From positions 119,966-183,965 of the forward strand of contig CAJODL010000007.1 in assembly GCA_905233165.1 (NCBI GenBank): a stretch of DNA of 64,000 nt, given 5' to 3'. The first letter of the stretch is position 1; every line of letters starts with the position of its first letter. A program made the translations under genes and the position numbers. Below are positions 8,107 through 15,418 of the stretch, in pieces. The stretch is from an uncultured Prevotella sp. GTDB lineage: Bacteria; Bacteroidota; Bacteroidia; Bacteroidales; Bacteroidaceae. A model generated the notes under the pieces. The model did no database searches. It was not told where the DNA came from and saw nothing but the letters and a program-made list of their open reading frames with translations.

Positions 8107-8928
8107 ATGAAATACATAATACATAAAAACCTCTGGCTGCTTACCCTAATCCTCACCCTATGCAGCTCAAGCGTTTTGGCTGCGTGCGACAACAATGCAG
8201 ACGCCGCCTCTGATAAGGTTGCCGAGATTATAGCCCGAGACACCCTGCTCGTCGGCACCACTGGCGACTATCGCCCCCTCTCCTTCTATGAAGCAAAGAC
8301 AGGCACATACTGGGGTTTTGACATAGAGGTAGCCAGCGAGATAGCAAATGCCCTTGGAGTAAAGGTCACATTCATAAAAACCTCATGGCCCACACTGACA
8401 TCCAACGTGCTGGCAGAGCCTCAGACATTCGACTTTGCCATCGGAGGCATCACCATCACCGACGAGCGAAAGGAACAGATGCTGATGAGCGACGGCTATC
8501 TGGCAAACGGCAAGACCATCCTCTGCCGGGCAAGCGACAGCCACCTCTACCAATCCCTAGCAGACATCGACAAACCCGAGGTACGAGTGATGGTCAATCC
8601 AGGTGGTCTTAATGAGAAGTTTGCCAACACAAACCTCCCCCATGCCACTATTCTTGTCTATCCGATAAATGAAGACATCCCCGCCCTCATTGCCGAAGGG
8701 CAAGCCGATGTAATGATAACAGAGATAACAGAAGCCCCCTACTATGTAAAGAACGACAGCCGTCTGGCAGCGCCCCTACTCGACAAGCCCTTCAATCATG
8801 GAGAAATAGGCATCCTGATGCGCAAGGGGCAGGACAACCTCCTGCAGATTGTCAATGCTACCCTTCAACGGATGAAATCCGACGGCAGCCTCCGCCGCCT
8901 CCGAGAAAAATACGGGCTGATATATTAG
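8107..8928 (+). CDS. pheC: Periplasmic cyclohexadienyl (prephenate/arogenate) dehydratase-like lipoprotein, SBP family 3 fold
   Basis: 273 aa. I place the start at the ATG at 8107; an upstream in-frame start at 8050 would lie inside the promoter. The N-terminus is a lipoprotein signal with lipobox LAAC (Cys27). The mature part has the extracellular solute-binding family 3 fold. It resembles Pseudomonas-type PheC more than amino-acid binders: VGTTGDYRP, a WPTL segment, GGITIT, the VNPGGLNEKFA block and ADVMITE. PheC converts prephenate or arogenate to phenylpyruvate or phenylalanine in the periplasm. No transport permease or ATPase genes are adjacent, which favours an enzyme over a transporter subunit. 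A plain amino-acid-binding protein remains possible. Confidence 0.7.
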   Translation: MKYIIHKNLWLLTLILTLCSSSVLAACDNNADAASDKVAEIIARDTLLVGTTGDYRPLSFYEAKTGTYWGFDIEVASEIANALGVKVTFIKTSWPTLTSNVLAEPQTFDFAIGGITITDERKEQMLMSDGYLANGKTILCRASDSHLYQSLADIDKPEVRVMVNPGGLNEKFANTNLPHATILVYPINEDIPALIAEGQADVMITEITEAPYYVKNDSRLAAPLLDKPFNHGEIGILMRKGQDNLLQIVNATLQRMKSDGSLRRLREKYGLIY

Positions 8929-8941
8929 CCCTTAGTTCAGC

Positions 8942-8997
8942 CCTCATCCCTCATCCATCAACCTTCATCCTTCAACCTTCAACCTTCACCCTTCTTC
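8942..8997. repeat. Degenerate 7-bp tandem repeats, eight units
   Basis: Pyrimidine-rich heptamers of the CCTCATC/CTTCAAC type follow the PheC-like stop codon and fade into CCTCTCA-type units to about 9018. Together with the inverted repeats that follow, they fill the 338-base gap between two convergent genes. Confidence 0.75.
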
Positions 8998-9026
8998 CCT
9001 CTCACCTCTCAACTATCACCCATACT

Positions 9027-9063
9027 CTAAGCTTACTCCAGCCATACTCATGAGTAAGCTTAG
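9027..9063. terminator. Perfect 12-bp inverted repeat between convergent genes
   Basis: CTAAGCTTACTC (9027-9038) is the exact reverse complement of 9052-9063, with a 13-base loop. It lies about 100 bases after the PheC-like gene. No strong U-run follows on the plus strand, so its role as a terminator is a guess. Confidence 0.5.
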
Positions 9064-9064
9064 A

Positions 9065-9097
9065 AGGAGCCTGAAAGGAGGCTGAAAGGAGCCTACA
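9065..9097. repeat. 11-bp tandem repeat, three units
   Basis: AGGAGCCTGAA, AGGAGGCTGAA and AGGAGCCTACA in tandem, with self-complementary AGCCT/AGGCT cores that can also form a small hairpin. Confidence 0.7.
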
Positions 9098-9134
9098 GCA
9101 TTTTTAAGGGCAAGAAATATGGATAGAAAGAGAT

Positions 9135-9221
9135 AAAAGAACCTATGTTCATGCCCCGACGAAGCGGGGTTACTTGGCCCACTAAGCCAGTATAAAAGCC
9201 CCACGGACATAGGTTACTTTT
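9135..9221. other. Three-way-junction-like palindromic element
   Basis: Outer stem 9135-9150 pairs with 9205-9221 (16 bp, one bulge, one G-T pair). Two internal hairpins lie inside it: CCCCG (9154-9158) with CGGGG (9165-9169), and TGGC (9175-9178) with GCCA (9186-9189). The element is flanked by direct copies of GGGCAAGAAA at 9108-9117 and 9249-9258. It lies at the 3' end of the restriction-type operon and may be a terminator, a small RNA or a repeated palindromic element. I recognise no named family. Confidence 0.5.
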
Positions 9222-9266
9222 CCAGGCCATCTGTGGTAATGGTTTTAGGGGCAAGAAACTATGATG

Positions 9267-12017
9267 TTAACAACTTAGATATCCTCTTATGAATGCTTCC
9301 GGGAATTGGAATTTCTTTTCATATGAAGGGAATCGGACAAAAATATACTTATCATCTATTGAAACGATTTCTCCCAGACCAAAACTCTTGTGTGTAATAG
9401 TCTGTCCAACCTGCAAATGCTCCCAAGGATTTTCGTATGTCGGAGTTTCCTCAACTGCCGTTTCTGTCTCTTTCTCATAAATATCTTCCTCAATATCTTT
9501 GTCCTCAATAGCAGTTTTCTCAATTACTGTGTCCCAACCGCCAATAACAGTATTGGTATGAGTATTTATTCCGGTATATTCAAGTGAAGCATCCTCATAC
9601 CTCTTAAATTTATATACAGCATCGTTCATCAAGTCACTATTGAATACACCCAGACTTACGAGCAGACTGAAGTCCTTCAAAGTAAGGCCAGTAACCTTTC
9701 GGAATAGTTCTGGTTCCAACTGCATTATCACATCTTTCAGACAATATTCTCTGAAGTCAGTAAGATACATGAAGACAGGTATTCGAGTAGCAAACTTGAT
9801 GAGTTTCTCCTGTATTTCCCTGCGTTTGCTCTTGTATTCCTTTTCTTCCTCAGTCAGTTCCTTCTTCTCTTTCTTTGTCATCCGACTTGGGTCCTTTGTC
9901 TTCTTGGTCTGCTTTACATGTTCAGACTTGTTTATGATGGTCTCAATGTCTGAATTCAGACTACGGAAGCCTTCTATATTCATAAGAGCCTTCATCGCCT
10001 CAGGATTGTTAAGAAGGCGTTGCAGGGTCACATTATCAACGTTTACCAATACAGCACTTTCCCATCTGCGGGCAAGCAGAGTCGCTGTTGTGCCACTCAT
10101 CGCCATATCAAGCACACCAGCAGCATCAATCTCCTTCATCGAAGAGCCATCATAAGCCAGAATCGGTAAGAACTTTATAAACTGCTCAACCTTCTTTTCC
10201 GGATTACTTTCCTCAACATTCAGCTGACAACTGTATTCCTCCACCTGACGCAAAGCCCTGTTAGGGGCAAAGTCAAATACATAGCAGAGTGGTTTCAGTA
10301 TCACCTCCTTGCCCTCTTCATCTTTCGTTGTCCAAGGAGACTGCACTCGGAAAGCTGCTTGGAAATATGTTTCTGGAGATGTGGTATTCCTTAGCATCAT
10401 AATGCCAGTCCAAGGCTTTACTGTAACACCAGTTGACAGCTTTCCGCATGACAGGGTTATTGTCTTTGATTGCTGAGGGTCACCCATAGCATTATAAACT
10501 GGGGTTACTGCCTTTGCTCCCATACCAGCCTCATTTCCTGCTGCTACTATTACCTCATAGTCATCAAAGAATCTGTTAGCCCTCTTCCTTAGCAATTCAG
10601 CCATAGCCTTGCATGCTGCCACACTTGGCAGGAACCAATAGGTGTGTTGTAAGTAACTCAGCAAACGGCTGTCAGAGAAAGGCATTGGCGGTTTCTCTTT
10701 GCCTTGCTTCAGTTCTGTTACTATATTCTCTGTGTATGAACCTCTAATCAGGTCCAGCCATTTCTGCACATATTCCTCATGAATGAAGGCATCATCCTCT
10801 GCACGAAAGAATTCATTAAGGTCAAATTCGTCGAACTCTCCTTGTGATGCTATCTCGCTGATGCTCTCAGGCATCTGATAGGTCAGCATTACCATCTTAG
10901 GCAATTGGGCATAAGGATTGTCATCCCCCTTCCATTCTTCTTTGGCTGCCTGTTCGTCAGAATATGTCCAGTTGAATATCTGTTCCTCTATAAACTCTCC
11001 TGTCGATATAGCCCTGAATGGTGTGCCAGACAGATAGAGGTAAGCATTAGTCTTCAGAGGCATCAATTCCTCATCATATATCTCTCGCGCCTCTATCTCG
11101 CCTGATGAGTCAGCATCCTCCGTAATAATCTCTCCTGCCTCTGTAGCACGTTGCAGGGCTGGGTCTTTCTTGTCATAGAAATTCTTAGCATTCTTGCCCC
11201 ATGCACCATAGTGATATTCATCGAGTACTATGCAATCCCAATCTATCGTCTGAATCCATTCGTTGGTAGCCTTGATGCCTCCCATAGCATTTCTGCCCAA
11301 TACGTCTTGGAAAGAAGCAAAGCAGACGAATGGTTTCCTTTCATTGACATAGTTAAACTCCCTGTCCTCCTGTTTCTGGCAGAACTGCCATCCCTCGAAG
11401 TCTTTGTGTGTTATGAGGTCTTCCTCCCATGCAGTCTTTACGGCAGGTTTGAATGTGAGCACCAATACCTTTGTCCATCCCATCTTCAATGCCAGTTGGT
11501 ATGTGGTAAAGGTCTTGCCAAAACGCATCTTAGCATTCCAAAGGAAGTGAGGTGTCAGCCCTCTGTTGTCAGGATCTTTTTTAAAAGCATCGAAATATTT
11601 TGCTGTCTTCTTTACTGCCCGTTCCTGCTCTGGTCGCATGGGGAAATCATAGATGCGTTCCGTCATGCTGTCGCGTCTCTCCATAGCAGCATGAATAGCC
11701 TTTTCCACATCCTTCACATCACAGCGGAACCATTCACCAAAGGGGTTAGCAAATCTTGCTTTTCTCAGATAGTAGTGTACTCCACCAAGTCCCTTATCCA
11801 TAAAGAAAGTACCATCAGGACGCATAGAACTTCGCTTTAGTACAATCTCCTTGTCTAAATAAAGCTCATGTCCCTGTTCCTCGATGCGGATAGTACCAGG
11901 TCGTGAGGTATAGCCAACCTTCAACAGTCCCCTATATTTTGGAACATCAGGCAAGCTATAAGCATAGATAGTTGGTGTCTCTTCAACCCTGTTTCTCAGT
12001 AAATCCTGTGCTGCCAT
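9267..12017 (-). CDS. T5orf172/GIY-YIG-like nuclease fused to SF2 helicase, restriction-type
   Basis: 916 aa. Residues about 15-115 form a T5orf172-type (GIY-YIG superfamily) domain: IYAYSLPDV, then LLKVGYTSR. A DEAD/DEAH-type superfamily 2 helicase follows: motif I AKMRFGKTFT, motif Ia LVLTFKP, motif II DEYH, motif III SGTP, and a motif VI-like AFRVQSPW. A Lys/Glu-rich linker lies near residues 715-745. The last 50 or so residues (HKSFGLGEIVSID) resemble the small beta-barrel found at the end of some UvrD/PcrA-type helicases. Role: translocating nuclease of a restriction-modification-like defence system. It starts three bases after the methylase stop, so they form an operon. Confidence 0.8.
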   Translation of the reverse strand: MAAQDLLRNRVEETPTIYAYSLPDVPKYRGLLKVGYTSRPGTIRIEEQGHELYLDKEIVLKRSSMRPDGTFFMDKGLGGVHYYLRKARFANPFGEWFRCDVKDVEKAIHAAMERRDSMTERIYDFPMRPEQERAVKKTAKYFDAFKKDPDNRGLTPHFLWNAKMRFGKTFTTYQLALKMGWTKVLVLTFKPAVKTAWEEDLITHKDFEGWQFCQKQEDREFNYVNERKPFVCFASFQDVLGRNAMGGIKATNEWIQTIDWDCIVLDEYHYGAWGKNAKNFYDKKDPALQRATEAGEIITEDADSSGEIEAREIYDEELMPLKTNAYLYLSGTPFRAISTGEFIEEQIFNWTYSDEQAAKEEWKGDDNPYAQLPKMVMLTYQMPESISEIASQGEFDEFDLNEFFRAEDDAFIHEEYVQKWLDLIRGSYTENIVTELKQGKEKPPMPFSDSRLLSYLQHTYWFLPSVAACKAMAELLRKRANRFFDDYEVIVAAGNEAGMGAKAVTPVYNAMGDPQQSKTITLSCGKLSTGVTVKPWTGIMMLRNTTSPETYFQAAFRVQSPWTTKDEEGKEVILKPLCYVFDFAPNRALRQVEEYSCQLNVEESNPEKKVEQFIKFLPILAYDGSSMKEIDAAGVLDMAMSGTTATLLARRWESAVLVNVDNVTLQRLLNNPEAMKALMNIEGFRSLNSDIETIINKSEHVKQTKKTKDPSRMTKKEKKELTEEEKEYKSKRREIQEKLIKFATRIPVFMYLTDFREYCLKDVIMQLEPELFRKVTGLTLKDFSLLVSLGVFNSDLMNDAVYKFKRYEDASLEYTGINTHTNTVIGGWDTVIEKTAIEDKDIEEDIYEKETETAVEETPTYENPWEHLQVGQTITHKSFGLGEIVSIDDKYIFVRFPSYEKKFQFPEAFIRGYLSC

Positions 12018-12020
12018 AAG

Positions 12021-13523
12021 CTATTCCATTGGTCTTATCATAGATTCTATAAATGCTATCTCTTCGCCTGTCAAGCCATACTTCTTATATAGCATCTCAT
12101 CAGTCCAAGGGTGAGAGAAGTCTTGGAGAGGGACGAACTGAAATACGTTTTTTGTGATATGTATTGATGTCAGAGCTTGCAACAATAGAAAACGAACAAA
12201 CATAGTTTTAAGGTATGTACAACAATATTCCGCATATCCCTTCTGATTAAACGAATCAATAATTAGATATGTTTCTGTACATACATTTTTAGGAGCTAAT
12301 ACCATTAAGGATGAAAGGATTTGGTACTTTCCATCGCCTCCAGGTTTATTACCACCTGACATAGCATACGTCACTATAACCTTATATTTGTTAATAAGAC
12401 TGTCTCTATCAAATATTTCTTTGCTATCTATGTACGAAACTCCTTCACTTGAAAGTAAAATATAATCGCTTGCTTTTTTGTTTTTGTGACCTCTTTCATT
12501 GCTTGCTATATTAAACGCGTTACGAGATGCTACAACTGTATCCATATTCTTCTCCTTATGAGACATAACTTTTCTTACAATATGAACAGCTATATTATCT
12601 CTAACAAAAACAGAAAACTCATCCAAATTTCTTTTTTCTAAGTTTGCATGCTTTTCCCCTTTTACGTTAGTTACAATGCATTCTCCATATTCATTTATTG
12701 CCCATAGGAAATAACAAACACCTCCTGCAATATTTACGCCATTAAAACAGTCTGCTGAATTAGGATAATCTACTATATTGCATATTCTTTTATCTGATAA
12801 CATCTTTGAACGAAATTCGTCTAATCCCTTACCACCTGCATACCAACGTGCTGGAATAATTGCACAAATGAATTTCGGCTGGATTTTTATGGATTGTTCT
12901 ACAAACAAATGATACAAAGGCTTGGCACTTGCTGAATTTCCTCCATCACTCAACTGATACGGCGGATTTCCTATGATTACATCGAATTTCATGTTCTTGA
13001 AGAATTGTTTTGGATTGTCTGTATGGATAAACATATAGGCGTATTGCTCCGCCTCTGAGCCTCTGTCATATACACTCTGGCTGGCACCACAATATTTACA
13101 TTTGCCATTAACCCAAGTGTGCTTGATATTCTTGTAGAGGATGTTTCCCTCTTGTGTTTCAAACTTTGAGATACAGTATTTTCCATTAGCAGTCTTGCTG
13201 CAATAAACTGAACGACGAGCTAACAACGAAGTCAATTCTGTACAAGCTATGCCAAACACCTGATTGTGCAGAATATGGTCAACACGCTTTTGTCGGTCAG
13301 GTATTTCATCTGCAAGTCCTCTGTCAAGGCGCTTAACTATCTCTCGAAGAAATACACCACTCTTGGTAAAAGGGTCAAGGAAAGTAGTCTTTGAACTCTT
13401 GAACAACTCCTGTGGCAACAGGTCAAGCATCTTGTTTGCCAATTCTGGAGGCGTAAAAACCTCGTCATTGCTTAGGTTTGCTATACAGTTTAGTACATCT
13501 GGGTTGTAGTTGTTATTTGCCAT
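12021..13523 (-). CDS. Eco57I-type adenine-specific DNA methyltransferase
   Basis: 500 aa. The N-terminus has EVFTPPELANKML, the usual lead-in of N6-adenine methylases. AdoMet motif I appears as FLDPFTKSGVF and the catalytic motif IV as NPPY in VIIGNPPYQL. A CKYCG zinc-knuckle-like segment lies between them, and the C-terminal 250 residues probably carry the target-recognition region. It methylates adenine in DNA to protect self or, in some systems, is fused functionally to restriction. It overlaps the upstream gene by 11 bases and is followed by the helicase-nuclease gene after three bases. Confidence 0.85.
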   Translation of the reverse strand: MANNNYNPDVLNCIANLSNDEVFTPPELANKMLDLLPQELFKSSKTTFLDPFTKSGVFLREIVKRLDRGLADEIPDRQKRVDHILHNQVFGIACTELTSLLARRSVYCSKTANGKYCISKFETQEGNILYKNIKHTWVNGKCKYCGASQSVYDRGSEAEQYAYMFIHTDNPKQFFKNMKFDVIIGNPPYQLSDGGNSASAKPLYHLFVEQSIKIQPKFICAIIPARWYAGGKGLDEFRSKMLSDKRICNIVDYPNSADCFNGVNIAGGVCYFLWAINEYGECIVTNVKGEKHANLEKRNLDEFSVFVRDNIAVHIVRKVMSHKEKNMDTVVASRNAFNIASNERGHKNKKASDYILLSSEGVSYIDSKEIFDRDSLINKYKVIVTYAMSGGNKPGGDGKYQILSSLMVLAPKNVCTETYLIIDSFNQKGYAEYCCTYLKTMFVRFLLLQALTSIHITKNVFQFVPLQDFSHPWTDEMLYKKYGLTGEEIAFIESMIRPME

Positions 13524-14541
13524 CTGTTCTGGGTATTAGGTCAACAAAACGTATTTTTCTATTATCTTCTCTGGTTCTAAGGTCTTTTACACCCCATTCT
13601 CTGATGAGGCAGTAAATGCCATTATGCTTGTGGATGTTTTCATCATGACATCCTTGACAGACAACCTTGGTTTCTTCTTCACCAAAGAGTGTTTGAATCT
13701 TTTCCATCACTCCATCTTTGCAGGAGTCAGGAACAACACATCTCAAACCATCCATCTGCCATAGGTTCCAACTGATGATATAAGCCATAAAGTTTATGCT
13801 TTTCAGCAAAGGACGCTTACCAAACTTTTCCTGGTAGTATTCTATGAAAGTCCACAGCAAGGCTTCTCGTGCCAATAGCAGATTATCCCCTTGCCATTCG
13901 TAGCCATAGGTGTGTTTGTAAGCCGCTTGTGCCCATTCCAACCAATCCCCGCTGGTTTCTGTATTCTCGCTTACTACCCGCAGTTTTCTGTCGAGCAGTC
14001 CTATGCGTTGCTGAATGGGTATAGAAACACCTGTTGTGGTATCATAGCGACTGACAAGGTAAGGAGCCTCGCCACATGCTATCTCCATGCGAGTGGCTCG
14101 CACATAGTCCTTCCACGTTTTTCCTTCAGGGAACTCTATTTTGTTGGGATTTGTTTGCCAGGTATGGGTGGTGGTGTTTTCAACATTGAAGACATCCTTC
14201 CTTCCAAACCAAGCTTCATCCACAAGATTGTTCTGAGCATTACATATCCACGATGGAGTGAATACCTCAGCCATATCCTTTGAACGCCCTGTTTGGTTCT
14301 CCTTTGATTTAAGCACACGAGGACGGATTATCATACCTCTTTCGCCTGTTATCAGTTCAGGCATAATGGGGGCATGATAATCATATTCTTTTCCAAGCGA
14401 CTCATAATCATGAGTAGCCCAGAAGATGTTCTTTCCTGTTGTATGGTCGCGAAGAAGGTTCTCTAACACCTCTTGTGACAATTCCAACAGATAGTCCTCC
14501 CTAATATCTACTAAGGAGGAAGCTGATTCTTTGTCAGGCAT
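13513..14541 (-). CDS. Restriction-modification partner protein with methylase-like lead-in motif
   Basis: 342 aa, first gene of the defence operon. It carries AEVFTPSWICNAQNNLVDEAW, cut here into AEVFTPSWICN and NLVDEAW, the lead-in motif of N6-adenine methylases, but no DPPY/NPPY catalytic motif and no clear AdoMet loop. It may therefore be a catalytically silent subunit or specificity partner of the next gene. A CQGCHDENIHKHNG segment near the C-terminus resembles a metal-binding or HNH-like knuckle. The ATG at 14541 lies immediately after a long palindromic leader that can mask the ribosome-binding region. Confidence 0.7.
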   Translation of the reverse strand: MPDKESASSLVDIREDYLLELSQEVLENLLRDHTTGKNIFWATHDYESLGKEYDYHAPIMPELITGERGMIIRPRVLKSKENQTGRSKDMAEVFTPSWICNAQNNLVDEAWFGRKDVFNVENTTTHTWQTNPNKIEFPEGKTWKDYVRATRMEIACGEAPYLVSRYDTTTGVSIPIQQRIGLLDRKLRVVSENTETSGDWLEWAQAAYKHTYGYEWQGDNLLLAREALLWTFIEYYQEKFGKRPLLKSINFMAYIISWNLWQMDGLRCVVPDSCKDGVMEKIQTLFGEEETKVVCQGCHDENIHKHNGIYCLIREWGVKDLRTREDNRKIRFVDLIPRTDGK

Positions 14542-14543
14542 TC

Positions 14544-14759
14544 TTTGCGCTTATAGTTCAGACAATAAGCACTTATCGGACTCTCTTGGGCTTAAATACG
14601 TCAAGACCTCTATACACGATAAAAGCGTGTCCGCTCTTATCGAACATAGAGGCCGTGAGATTGCCCAATCAGAATGATAAGTGACGTCCACGCTATAAGC
14701 GCAGACATTCACAATTATCGTTATTCTGATTATTAGAAATTTCTCACGTTTCTATGTTC
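14544..14759 (-). promoter_or_regulatory. Switch-like 5' leader of the restriction-modification operon
   Basis: Two mutually exclusive long hairpins share one segment. Fold 1 pairs 14544-14556 with 14693-14705, 14570-14577 with 14676-14683, 14586-14591 with 14663-14668, 14607-14613 with 14646-14652 and 14617-14622 with 14637-14642, plus AGCG with CGCT around a TGTC tetraloop. Fold 2 pairs 14642-14650 with 14751-14759, 14654-14660 with 14742-14748, 14669-14675 with 14723-14729 and 14676-14680 with 14715-14719. In the minus-strand transcript, fold 2 forms first. Fold 1 ends two to five bases before the start codon and would hide the ribosome-binding region. Pairing was checked base by base; function is inferred. 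Confidence 0.65.
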
Positions 14760-14845
14760 ACCAAATAACTGCTAATGTCGTTATATTTTTACCAATAAAA
14801 ATCATGCAGGCACCTCCGCTGAGGCATATAGCCCGCATTCGTTTG

Positions 14846-14876
14846 CAAAATTAAGAATAAATTTCCATTCTGCAAA
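14846..14876 (-). promoter_or_regulatory. Promoter of the restriction-modification operon
   Basis: Minus strand -33 TTTG (14876-14873), 19-base spacer, -7 TAATTTTG (14853-14846). Transcription from about 14839 gives a leader near 300 nt. Confidence 0.75.
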
Positions 14877-14923
14877 GAAAATCGTAATATTTTTCAAAAA
14901 ATAAGTTTTTCGCGGTTTACCTC

Positions 14924-15156
14924 TCATCTCTCCCATGAAACCTCGGGAAGCCCTGCTACATGGACGTTTGAGCATGGGGGAGATTCTTTTCATCTCTCCC
15001 TTTTTATTCTTACTTTAAACTATAAACTTTTAAACTGCCTCTCAACTTTCAACTCTACACACTAAACTTTAAATAAATGGGAGAGATGAAGGGAGAGATG
15101 AAATTTACAAAGTTGCCATAAATAGGGACTTCAAGAGGGTTTGACGGGAGAGATGG
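14924..15156. repeat. Five GGGAGAGATG-type repeats in two orientations
   Basis: TCATCTCTCCC at 14924-14934 and 14990-15000. The inverse GGGAGAGATGAA occurs in tandem at 15079-15090 and 15091-15102, and GGGAGAGATGG at 15146-15156. The two left copies also bracket an imperfect inverted repeat (CTCTCCCATG with CATGGGGGAGA). The rest of 14877-15267 is AT-rich with no gene seen. The cluster may be a remnant of a lost gene's control region. Confidence 0.65.
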
Positions 15157-15267
15157 AGATGTTTTCAGTAAATGGCGTTTAATTTTCAATAACCAGCCCT
15201 TATTAAAAATTAAACATTAAACATTCTTTCAGTCGCTTCGCTTGGTGCAAGCGTGCTAAAGATACGA

Positions 15268-15334
15268 TTTCCCGCCGTGGGAATAATTGTTTCCCAGTGC
15301 GGGAACAAAACTTTCCCACGCTGGGAATACATTC
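15268..15334. repeat. Three TTTCCC...GGGAA palindromes with exact 22-bp period
   Basis: Imperfect palindromes beginning TTTCCC at 15268, 15290 and 15312, each closing with GGGAA. The centres differ (GCCGT, AGTGC, ACGCT) while the arms are kept, as expected for binding sites of a dimeric protein on one helix face. They lie 390 bases upstream of the restriction-modification promoter and about 80 bases past the pseudouridine synthase stop. Confidence 0.7.
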
Positions 15335-15390
15335 GTTGCTACTCCATCGCCCAAGCGGATAAGCCGAGCGGACATTAGACCTTTGACCAA

Positions 15391-15418
15391 TTATGCATTA
15401 TGCATTATGAATTAAATA
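15391..15418. repeat. 7-bp tandem repeat block, four units
   Basis: TTATGCA, TTATGCA, TTATGAA, TTAAATA. The last two units contain the stop codon (15412-15414, minus strand) of the pseudouridine synthase gene. Confidence 0.85.

Noticed and set aside
8107..8928. ABC-transporter amino-acid-binding protein
   Set aside because: Possible by fold, but no permease or ATPase gene is adjacent and the PheC-specific blocks fit better. Kept as an alternative in the feature entry.
9135..9221. tRNA-like gene, from size and branched fold
   Set aside because: There is no TTCRANY T-loop, no CCA-compatible acceptor and only two internal arms, so it cannot be a standard tRNA.
14547..14760. Inverted repeats before the restriction-modification operon as an invertible promoter
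   Set aside because: No TAnnTTTG element lies between the repeat arms, the arms are imperfect and interrupted, and no site-specific recombinase gene is nearby. Alternative RNA or DNA folding explains the pairing better.
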